Assembly: GCA_036824505.1 (NCBI GenBank)
Contig: DAITAA010000018.1
Location: 5,018 to 69,017 of the forward strand
Direction: 5' to 3'
Length of the DNA: 64,000 nt
Source of the DNA: SCUD01 sp036824505
GTDB lineage: Bacteria > Pseudomonadota > Gammaproteobacteria > Steroidobacterales > Steroidobacteraceae
The notes beneath the pieces are model-generated. The model worked only from the letters and a program-made list of their open reading frames with translations. It made no database searches and was not told the origin of the DNA. This document shows positions 17,025 to 24,255 of the stretch, in pieces. Every line of letters starts with the position of its first letter. The stretch's first letter is position 1. The position numbers were made by a program, and so were the translations under genes.

Positions 17025-20000
17025 ATGAAATCCCCTTTGTTCGCGCGGCTCGCCGCGTTCCTGTTCGCCCTGGCGCTTGCAACATCGCCCGCGGCCCGCG
17101 CCACCGCCATCGGGGAAAAGAAGCCGAAGGAATACGGCGCGCTCGAATACCGGCTCATTGGCCCCGCGGTCGCCGGCCGCGTTTCGGCCGTCGCGGGCGT
17201 GCCCGGCAACTCACAGGTCTTCTATGCGGCATTCGCCCAGGGCGGCTTGTGGAAGTCCGAAGACGGCGGCCGCGAATGGAAGCCGCTGTTCGACGAGCAG
17301 GCGACGCAGTCGCTCGGCTCGTTCGCAATTGCCCCCTCGGACCCGAATGTCATCTACGTCGGATCCGGTGAGGCGAATACGCGCGGCAACGTCGCCATCG
17401 GGCTCGGCATCTGGAAGTCGCTGGACGCCGGCCAGACCTGGCAGCAAGTCTGGAAGACGCACGGCCAGATCGGCCAGATGATCGTTCACCCCGCCAACCC
17501 CGATATCGCGTTCGCGGCCGTGCTGGGTTCGCCTTTTGGCCCTTCAGAAACCCGTGGCGTGTACCGAACGCGGGACGGGGGCAAGACCTGGCAACGCGTG
17601 CTGTTCAAGGATGCTGACACCGGCGCCTCGGATGTCGTCTTCGATCCCAACAACCCGAGCATCCTGTTCGCGGGGCTCTGGCAGATGCGCCGCACCCCCT
17701 GGCACTTCACGAGCGGCGGGCCCGGCAGCGGCTTATGGCGTTCGGCTGATGGCGGCGATTCCTGGACGCAGCTGAAGGAGACCGGCCTGCCGGCCGGAGA
17801 ATGGGGAAAGGTCGGCGTGGCAGTCGCAGCGAGCAACTCCAATCGCGTGTACGCGCTGATCGAGGCGAAGGAAGGCGGACTGTTCCGCTCCGACGACGGC
17901 GGCGCGAAGTGGGAACTCGTGAATGCGCACCGCGCATTGCGCCAGCGCCACTGGTACTACACGGTGCTGACCGTTGATCCGACGAATGCCGACATCGTCT
18001 GGTTTCCGCAGGTGCCGCTGCTGAAATCGACCGATGGCGGCAAGTCGATCACGCAGGTGAAGGGCACGCATCACGGAGACAGCCATGACCTGTGGATCGA
18101 CCCCAAGCAGCCGCAACAGCTGATCGTCGGCAACGACGGCGGCCTGGATATTTCCTTCGACGGCGGGCGCAACTGGTTCGACGCGCCGCTGCCAACCGGG
18201 CAGTTCTACAACATCGACGTCGATGACCGTGTGCCTTATCACGTCGGTGGCACGATGCAGGACTGGGGCACGGCCAGCGGCCCGTCGCGCTCGCTTTCGA
18301 GCCCGGGCCTCGGCGCAGACCGGAGCGGCGAAGCCAGCGCGCTCGCCGACTGGATCGTGGCGGGCGGCGGCGAGGCCGGCGATTTCGTCTACGAGCACAG
18401 TCAGCCCGGCAGCATTTTCGCCAGTGAGTACGCCGGCATCATCACGCACTACCAGGAAGGCACCGGGCAGACTCGCCTGCTGTCCGTCTACCCCGCGAAC
18501 CCTTCGGGCACACCCGCGGAGCAGTTGAAGTATCGCTTCCAGTGGACCTCGCCCATTGCGGCCTCGCCGCATGATCCGCAGGTGATCTACCACGGCGGCA
18601 ACGTGCTGTTCCGGACGCGCGACCGCGGCGCGACCTGGCAGGCAATCAGCGGCGACCTTACGCGCAATGACCGCAGCAAGCAGCAGTGGTCGGGAGGGCC
18701 GATCACGGGCGACATGACCGGCGTCGAGACCTACGGCACGATCTTTTCGATCGCGGAATCGTACGCTGCTGCCGGTGTGATCTGGGTCGGCAGCGACGAC
18801 GGACTCGTGCACCTGAGCCGCGATGCCGGCGCGAACTGGGCGGACGTCACACCGCGCGGCCTGCCAGTCAACGCGACCATCGAATCCATCGAGACTTCGC
18901 GCCGCGAGCCTGGCACCGCCTATGTGGTCGCGCACAACTACCGGCTCGACGACTTCAAGCCGTATCTCTACCGCACGCGCGACTTCGGCAAGAGCTGGCA
19001 GCCGCTCGTGGAAGGCCTGCCGTCCGACCTGCCGCTCTGGGTCGTGCGCGAGGATCCGGCCGACCCGGATTACCTCTACCTTGGCACCGATCGCGGACTC
19101 TGGTTCTCGAGCAATGCCGGTGAGCAGTGGCGGGAATTGCGGCTGAACTTTCCGGCCGTGACCGTCACTGACCTTGAGGCCAGGCATGGCGATCTCGTCG
19201 TGGCGACCCGCGGCCGCAGCATCTGGGTGCTCGAGGACGTGGCGGCGCTGCGCGCGCAGAAAAGGCGCCCGGCCGCAACCGCGATCCTGTCGGTCGAGGA
19301 TGGCATTCGATTCCGCTCCGACCAGCGCTGGGATTACCCGCCGGTCGGCAAGCTTCCCAACGCGCCCTACGGCGCGATCATTAGCTACTGGCTTGTCGAA
19401 GCGCCAAAAGGGGAAATCGAACTGAGGATCACGGATGCATCCGGCCGGCTCGTGCGCAAGCTCGACAGCGTCATCAAGCCGCCGAAATACGGCAAGGACG
19501 ACCCGGATGAGCCTTCCCACGAGCCGAAGCCTGCGCTGACGAAGGACCCCGGCTTCAACCGCGTCGTGTGGGATCTGAAAATGGAAGGCGCGAAGCGTCT
19601 CGCCTCGAAGTTCGAGGGCGGCGATCTGGAAACGGGCCCACTCGCAGCTCCCGGGCGGTACACGCTGACGCTGCACGGGGCGGGCGCCGATGCGCAGGGT
19701 ACCGTCGTCATCGAGCCGGATCCGCGCTCGCCGGTTGTGCCTCCTGATGTCGAAGAGAACGTCGCCTGGTCACTCGCAGTGCTCGTGGCACTGGACGAAG
19801 TCGTCGACAACGTCGCGGAGGTGACCGCTATCCGCCAGCAGGTCGGCGACCTTCGCAAGCGGGTCGGCGATGCGCCCGGCCTCGAAGAGTTGCGCGCTAC
19901 CGCCGATCGGGTGCTCGCCGCCTGCGATTCAATCGAAGGCACTTTGCACAACCCGACAGCTCAGGTGAACTACGACATCCTCGCCGGTCGCGACGGGGGC

Positions 20001-20213
20001 GCGAAGCTCTATTCGCAGCTTGCAGGGCTCTACGACGCGAACAACAGTTCCGACTACCCGCCCGCGCAGGGGCTGCGCGAGCGTTTCGACGAATTGAGGG
20101 TTGAGCTGCGCCGGCGCCAGGGCGAACTGTCAGCGCTTCAGAGCGGTGACCTCGCGCTGCTCGAACAACAGGTGGCGAAGGCGCGACTGCCACGGGTCAT
20201 CTTGCCGCCATGA
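17025..20213 (+). CDS. Secreted BNR/Vps10 (sortilin-like) propeller protein 1
   Basis: This 1062-residue exported protein begins with a signal peptide (about 1-27) and then a long chain of Asp-box repeats (S/T-x-D-x-G-x-x-W). I count about eleven, for example SEDGGREW, TRDGGKTW, SADGGDSW, TRDFGKSW. These form one or two beta-propellers of the sialidase/Vps10 superfamily. A beta-sandwich-like segment and helical tail (about 800-1062) follow, with paired helices near the C-terminus. Annotation pipelines often call it glycosyl hydrolase, but I see no catalytic residues that prove that. The start at ATG 17025 is chosen for the signal peptide. A paralogue of the same length and order lies at 27796-30999 on the other strand. 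Confidence 0.85.
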   Translation: MKSPLFARLAAFLFALALATSPAARATAIGEKKPKEYGALEYRLIGPAVAGRVSAVAGVPGNSQVFYAAFAQGGLWKSEDGGREWKPLFDEQATQSLGSFAIAPSDPNVIYVGSGEANTRGNVAIGLGIWKSLDAGQTWQQVWKTHGQIGQMIVHPANPDIAFAAVLGSPFGPSETRGVYRTRDGGKTWQRVLFKDADTGASDVVFDPNNPSILFAGLWQMRRTPWHFTSGGPGSGLWRSADGGDSWTQLKETGLPAGEWGKVGVAVAASNSNRVYALIEAKEGGLFRSDDGGAKWELVNAHRALRQRHWYYTVLTVDPTNADIVWFPQVPLLKSTDGGKSITQVKGTHHGDSHDLWIDPKQPQQLIVGNDGGLDISFDGGRNWFDAPLPTGQFYNIDVDDRVPYHVGGTMQDWGTASGPSRSLSSPGLGADRSGEASALADWIVAGGGEAGDFVYEHSQPGSIFASEYAGIITHYQEGTGQTRLLSVYPANPSGTPAEQLKYRFQWTSPIAASPHDPQVIYHGGNVLFRTRDRGATWQAISGDLTRNDRSKQQWSGGPITGDMTGVETYGTIFSIAESYAAAGVIWVGSDDGLVHLSRDAGANWADVTPRGLPVNATIESIETSRREPGTAYVVAHNYRLDDFKPYLYRTRDFGKSWQPLVEGLPSDLPLWVVREDPADPDYLYLGTDRGLWFSSNAGEQWRELRLNFPAVTVTDLEARHGDLVVATRGRSIWVLEDVAALRAQKRRPAATAILSVEDGIRFRSDQRWDYPPVGKLPNAPYGAIISYWLVEAPKGEIELRITDASGRLVRKLDSVIKPPKYGKDDPDEPSHEPKPALTKDPGFNRVVWDLKMEGAKRLASKFEGGDLETGPLAAPGRYTLTLHGAGADAQGTVVIEPDPRSPVVPPDVEENVAWSLAVLVALDEVVDNVAEVTAIRQQVGDLRKRVGDAPGLEELRATADRVLAACDSIEGTLHNPTAQVNYDILAGRDGGAKLYSQLAGLYDANNSSDYPPAQGLRERFDELRVELRRRQGELSALQSGDLALLEQQVAKARLPRVILPP

Positions 20214-20237
20214 AGCTCGACCAGGACGAAGGGGCCG

Positions 20238-21785
20238 TCAGAACTCGTATTCGAGCAGGAATCTGACGGTCTGCGCTGCGGCCTCATTGGTCAGGCCGAA
20301 TAGCCAGGCCGCCTCGTAGCGCAGGGCGCCGCCCCCGAAGGGAACGCGGCCGAATGCCGCCGGGCCAGCCTCGTGCCCATGCTCATTGAACGATCCGAAA
20401 TTTCCGAATTCCCCGAGTGCGCCGTAGACCTCGACGCCGGGCTCGAAGCGCGGGTCATGCCGCCACCGGTATTGCAGCGCGTATTCGAGCTCCGTATCCG
20501 CTCCCGAGCGGAATTCGCGTTCCGCCAGGAGATTGAAGCGCATTTCGCTGGGGCCAAAGTCCTTCTGCAGCAAGGCGCCCAGTTCCAGCTTGTCTTCCCC
20601 GCCCGTCTCCGTGGAATGCGCGTATTCGACGAGCAGGCCGGCATCGACCGCATAACGGCCTTGCTCGAATAGCTGGAACACGTTTTCCCAGGCTACCTCG
20701 GTATTCCTGAGATCTTCGCCTGGCTCCTTTTCCCACTCACCGACAATCTCGGTCAGCCAGAACCAGGTCGGAGCATATTCCAGATCCATCTTGAATTTCT
20801 GGAAACCATCAACGCCCGGATCACCATCAAATTCGCGATGGCCGCGCAGCTCGACCGCGATCTCGCCCTCTTCGACGATTGGCGAATAGACCTTGTGCGC
20901 AGCGTGGGCGCGAGGCGCAGCGAGCGCTGCCACGCAGAACAGAATGACGAGGGCAGCGATGGCCGGGGCCCGTGACGCGGATCGATCCCCGCGATTCACG
21001 AAGTGTGACAGCAGCAGTACGGAAGCAAAGGTGGCACCGAAGAACAGCAACTGGATTCCGCTGGGTCGATCGTCATACCCAATCAGCACATGCAGCACCT
21101 GGCCGGCCAGGCTCTGCTGTGATAGCAATGCCGAGGAATCCCAGAGAGGCTCGATGATTGCCGGCAGCCACCCGGCCTGCACCAGCAGGGCCGCTGCATG
21201 GGCTGCCATACCGGCAGCGAGAAAGAGCAGCATCCAGCCGGTAACGGCAAACAGATGACGCGCAGGAATGCGCATGAGCCCGAAGTACAGCAAGGTGCCC
21301 GCCGCTGCGCCGCCGGCCAGACCTAGCACGCCACCAAGAATCATCGGGCCGGCTGTTTCGCCGCTGGCAGCGACGCCGTAGAGGAATAACACGACCTCCG
21401 CGCCTTCGCGAAGTGCTGCGAGCGCGACTACCGCCGCGAGCGCAGTCAGCGGCCGGGCGCCGGCCCGAACGTCTCCACCGACCGACTTGAGCTCGCGCGC
21501 GACTTCCGCGCCATGTTGCTGCATCCAGATGTGATGCCATGACAGCATCAGGACGGCGACCAGCAGTATCCCTGCATTGAACACATCCGGTCCCATTCCT
21601 TCCAGCGTCTCGCCGAGCCAGCCGGTCGCTCCGGCCAGAGCCAGCGCGCCAGCGAGCCCCGCCATGCAGCCCATCAGGATGGCCCGCCTGCTTCCGGCAA
21701 GCCCCCTGGAAGCGGCGAGCGCAATACCGATGATCAGCGCCACCTCGAAGACTTCGCGTAACACGATGATGAGTGAGGCGATCAC
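20238..21785 (-). CDS. FTR1-type iron permease fused in frame to an outer-membrane-like beta-barrel
   Basis: Residues 1-262 are a seven-TM FTR1/EfeU iron permease with both REXXE motifs, R10-E-V-F-E14 and R126-E-G-A-E130. Without a stop the frame continues into a second signal-peptide-like stretch (about 271-295, ending in AHA before AHKVYSP). A 220-residue beta-strand-rich domain then ends in RFLLEYEF, the terminal Phe typical of outer-membrane barrels. A GTG at 20999 (residue 263) could also start the second part, though no Shine-Dalgarno is visible there. Either one polypeptide is made and cut by signal peptidase, or two products come from one frame. The gene is 3 bases downstream of the cupredoxin gene and behind a Fur box, supporting a role in iron uptake. 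Confidence 0.85.
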   Translation of the reverse strand: MIASLIIVLREVFEVALIIGIALAASRGLAGSRRAILMGCMAGLAGALALAGATGWLGETLEGMGPDVFNAGILLVAVLMLSWHHIWMQQHGAEVARELKSVGGDVRAGARPLTALAAVVALAALREGAEVVLFLYGVAASGETAGPMILGGVLGLAGGAAAGTLLYFGLMRIPARHLFAVTGWMLLFLAAGMAAHAAALLVQAGWLPAIIEPLWDSSALLSQQSLAGQVLHVLIGYDDRPSGIQLLFFGATFASVLLLSHFVNRGDRSASRAPAIAALVILFCVAALAAPRAHAAHKVYSPIVEEGEIAVELRGHREFDGDPGVDGFQKFKMDLEYAPTWFWLTEIVGEWEKEPGEDLRNTEVAWENVFQLFEQGRYAVDAGLLVEYAHSTETGGEDKLELGALLQKDFGPSEMRFNLLAEREFRSGADTELEYALQYRWRHDPRFEPGVEVYGALGEFGNFGSFNEHGHEAGPAAFGRVPFGGGALRYEAAWLFGLTNEAAAQTVRFLLEYEF

Positions 21786-21788
21786 GGC

Positions 21789-22130
21789 TTATCTGGCGAC
21801 AAGAAATCCATGGGCGGTTTCCGGGTTGAACTCGCCGAAGAACTTGTAGCGACCCGGCTTCAGGGGCCCGACGAAGAGGGTGATGCGGCCCTTGCCGGGG
21901 ACAATCTTTTCGCGGTTGAAGTCGTAGCTTTCGAATTCCTCGGGTGTCGGATCACGGTTTTCCACCAGCAGCTTGATCTTCTGGCCCGCCGGCACCACGA
22001 GCTCCACCGGGGTGAAGCGGTGGGACTCGATCACGAGCGTGAATTCGGGCGTGTCCGCCCGCGCGGGCCCGGCAGCCACACCCCATGCGACTGCGATGCC
22101 CAGGATCGCGTGCCGAGCCGTCACTGTCAT
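21789..22130 (-). CDS. Periplasmic cupredoxin-domain protein (iron-uptake partner of FTR1)
   Basis: The 113-residue precursor has a signal peptide (about 1-25, ending ARA) and a cupredoxin fold: an early SHRFTP strand-loop, PAGQKIKLLVEN, and a C-terminal PGRYKFFGEFNPETAHG. This resembles the cupredoxin domain of EfeO and the P19-like proteins that feed iron to FTR1 permeases. The canonical blue-copper Cys is missing; His and Met/Glu candidates remain, so metal binding may differ from plastocyanin. It is the first gene of the two-gene iron operon, with the Fur-like site about 50 bases upstream of its ATG. Confidence 0.8.
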   Translation of the reverse strand: MTVTARHAILGIAVAWGVAAGPARADTPEFTLVIESHRFTPVELVVPAGQKIKLLVENRDPTPEEFESYDFNREKIVPGKGRITLFVGPLKPGRYKFFGEFNPETAHGFLVAR

Positions 22131-22176
22131 TTTTCAATCACCCATCCTGAAATCCATGCGTAAGCTTACTGGTAAT

Positions 22177-22191
22177 TGAGAATCATTCGCA
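22177..22191. promoter_or_regulatory. Fur box candidate
   Basis: TGAGAATCATTCGCA matches the 7-1-7 Fur consensus TGATAATnATTATCA at 12 of 14 positions, and read on the minus strand it contains the common AATGATTCTCA core. It sits about 47 bases upstream of the cupredoxin start and would repress the cupredoxin-FTR1 operon when iron is plentiful. The gene functions downstream make an iron regulator the natural reading. Confidence 0.7.
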
Positions 22192-22295
22192 ACTGGGCCT
22201 CGGCAAAAATGGGACGGGTGCCGGATGGAAAGCGTCAAGGCATTGAATAGAAAGAGGTTTATCTTGAGGGGAGGCCCGGCTCGGCCGTGCCGCCG

Positions 22296-23495
22296 TCAGA
22301 GCGAATAAGCCAGTTTGAGCTGCAGCTGCCTTTCATCAGCCCTGGTCGGTTCGCCGATGAAAGTGCGCCCGGTGACGTCGCTTTCGACCTGCAACATCTC
22401 GATGCCAAGCGTCCAATGTCGGTCACGCTCATAGCTGTAGCCGATGGTCCAGGCATCGCCGGATTCCTGGAACAGAAAAGTTCCGGCGGTCCGGACGTGA
22501 TCGACGTTGAACCAGTCCGCGCGCGCGGAAATGCGATGTCGGCCAAGCGCCTTGCTGAGCAGCACGAAGGTCGAACTGAATTTCCACTCTTCGTAACCCG
22601 TCTCGGGTTCGATGCTGGTCTCGCCATCGAGCCACTGGCTGATGAATGTCCAGCCGCCGGCAGTCTCGACACGTAACCCAATGCTGTCGAAACAGGTCAG
22701 CCACGCGAAGTCATTGATGCTTGCGTCAAACCGTTCCGGGTCCGCGCGATTGTCGTAGCGCATGTAGCGCAATTCGACGCGGTCCAGATAGCGCAGATGC
22801 GCGCCCAGGTAGTAGCCATAGCGATTGTCAATCTCTTCGAACAGTACCCGGCCGGGAACAAAGCCATCACCTGATTCGCCGACCTTGCCGAACAGGGTGG
22901 TCTGGCGGTCATGCAGCGCCCAGCCACGCGACGCGACCAGGACGCCGGCCGGATCGTTGTATCCATAGGCTGCGGCAACGAGCCCAACGTCGAAATCATG
23001 ACCCGAACGCGTGCCCAGCCATTCCAGGCTGTACTCCGCTCCGATGGTCCGCAGTTCCTCACCCACCCAGGTATTGATGGCCGATGAGCTGATCAGATAG
23101 GGATTGGTCCACCCGGAAGCGCGGTGCTCGAGCGAAATCGGCGCGTAGAATGCGCCGATTCTTACGCGCGATCGCCAGCCGCCGCTCGGATAAGGCCGGA
23201 ATTCGAGATAGGCCTCGGTCAGGTCGATCGCGTTGTAGTCGCTGAAGCGCCAGAGCGAAGCATCAATCCTCAGATTCAGCAGTTCACCGATTGGTTGATT
23301 CCAGGCTGCGCGGAGCCGTCCGATCTGCAGGCCATCATGATCCTCATCGAAGCGCAGCTTGCCGAGCCCGCCGTCCAGATACGATGTCCGGCCGTCTGCC
23401 GCGATCAGGCGCAGGTCGACCGACAGGTCGAGTTGTCCTTCTGCCCTGGCAAGCGTGCAGAGCAGCAGCAGAATCAATGCAACTGCACTGCGCAT
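22296..23495 (-). CDS. Outer-membrane beta-barrel protein of unknown function
   Basis: This 399-residue protein has a short signal peptide (MRSAVALILLLLCTLARAEG) and then alternating amphipathic strands throughout (for example GQLDLSVDLRLIAA, NLRIDASLWRFSD, RVELRYMRYDN), as in porins. The C-terminus is QLKLAYSL, without the usual terminal Phe. Its start overlaps the stop of the upstream copper-type protein by one base (TGATG), so the two are translationally coupled. A divergent EAL protein lies 71 bases beyond. I recall similar trios of a MauL-like plastocyanin, a barrel and a GGDEF/EAL protein in other proteobacteria, but their shared function is not known to me. Confidence 0.7.
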   Translation of the reverse strand: MRSAVALILLLLCTLARAEGQLDLSVDLRLIAADGRTSYLDGGLGKLRFDEDHDGLQIGRLRAAWNQPIGELLNLRIDASLWRFSDYNAIDLTEAYLEFRPYPSGGWRSRVRIGAFYAPISLEHRASGWTNPYLISSSAINTWVGEELRTIGAEYSLEWLGTRSGHDFDVGLVAAAYGYNDPAGVLVASRGWALHDRQTTLFGKVGESGDGFVPGRVLFEEIDNRYGYYLGAHLRYLDRVELRYMRYDNRADPERFDASINDFAWLTCFDSIGLRVETAGGWTFISQWLDGETSIEPETGYEEWKFSSTFVLLSKALGRHRISARADWFNVDHVRTAGTFLFQESGDAWTIGYSYERDRHWTLGIEMLQVESDVTGRTFIGEPTRADERQLQLKLAYSL

Positions 23496-24184
23496 CAGTA
23501 ATCGCTCCAGGACCGTGGTTTGCGTCCCAGCATTTCGGGCCGCAACGAATGCGCCAGTTGCACATTGAGCGTGCCGGAATGAGGCGCTTCCAGTTTCAGC
23601 GTGCGTTCGATCATTACTGTCGCCTCGCGCATGCGGGGATGCCAGATCTCCACCCGGAAGTCACCATCCGGAAGACCGGACGCATTCCAGCTTCCATCCA
23701 GAGCCGTGCGTCCAGACCAGTCGGCATCGGTGACAACCACATAGGCAATCATGTCGTCGTGGATGTTGCAGCCGAGCGTGACGATGCCAGCGCGGTCGAA
23801 AACCGTTGGCGCGTACGGCGTGCCCCGATAAAGCGGCAACTGAAATCGCTTTGCGGGTGAAAACGAGTACACCTGGTGACTGACCTTGTCTGAATTCGGA
23901 AATGTCACCGACGAGCCCACCGGTATCACCGACAATTTTGGTGTAAATATCTGGCCGACCTGATCGATGATGAGTGTCGCCGGCGGCGGCGGCTTGGAAC
24001 CCGGCGGACCGTGCAGCAGCACGACTGCGCCGGCAAGAGGCTTGCCATCGGACCCCGTTACATTCACGGCCAGTGAAGTACCAGCGGCGCCGGCCGCCCC
24101 AGCGGCAAACGCAATCATCGCGACGAGGCAGGAAAGCCAGCCTCGCCGGGCATTTCCGGCGTAAACATTTGCGCAGGGTCTCAA
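23495..24184 (-). CDS. Exported methylamine-utilization-like (MauL-type) blue-copper protein
   Basis: The 229-residue product has a signal peptide and a plastocyanin-like fold with the type-1 copper ligand pattern: His in KVSHQVYSF, then Cys-x2-His-x3-Met in LGCNIHDDM. A later carboxypeptidase-regulatory-like beta-sandwich segment (WNASGLPDGDFRVEIWHPRM) is also typical of proteins annotated as methylamine utilization protein. The start is a TTG at 24184 preceded by AAGGAG at 5-base spacing; an ATG at about 24118 would destroy the signal peptide. There is no methylamine dehydrogenase nearby, so the family name should not be taken literally. It is coupled to the barrel protein downstream. Confidence 0.75.
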   Translation of the reverse strand: MRPCANVYAGNARRGWLSCLVAMIAFAAGAAGAAGTSLAVNVTGSDGKPLAGAVVLLHGPPGSKPPPPATLIIDQVGQIFTPKLSVIPVGSSVTFPNSDKVSHQVYSFSPAKRFQLPLYRGTPYAPTVFDRAGIVTLGCNIHDDMIAYVVVTDADWSGRTALDGSWNASGLPDGDFRVEIWHPRMREATVMIERTLKLEAPHSGTLNVQLAHSLRPEMLGRKPRSWSDY

Positions 24185-24255
24185 ATTTGCTCCTTGTTCC
24201 TCGCCGCCGCCTGATGCGGCACCTAGGATTAAGTCAGGTGATTTAAACCGGTCTC

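Noticed and set aside
17733..19676. Long open frame on the minus strand inside propeller gene 1
   Set aside because: Antisense shadow of a high-GC gene with strong codon pattern; no start signals or domains.
23495..24184. Methylamine utilization pathway
   Set aside because: Only the MauL-like name applies; no methylamine dehydrogenase or other mau genes are present.
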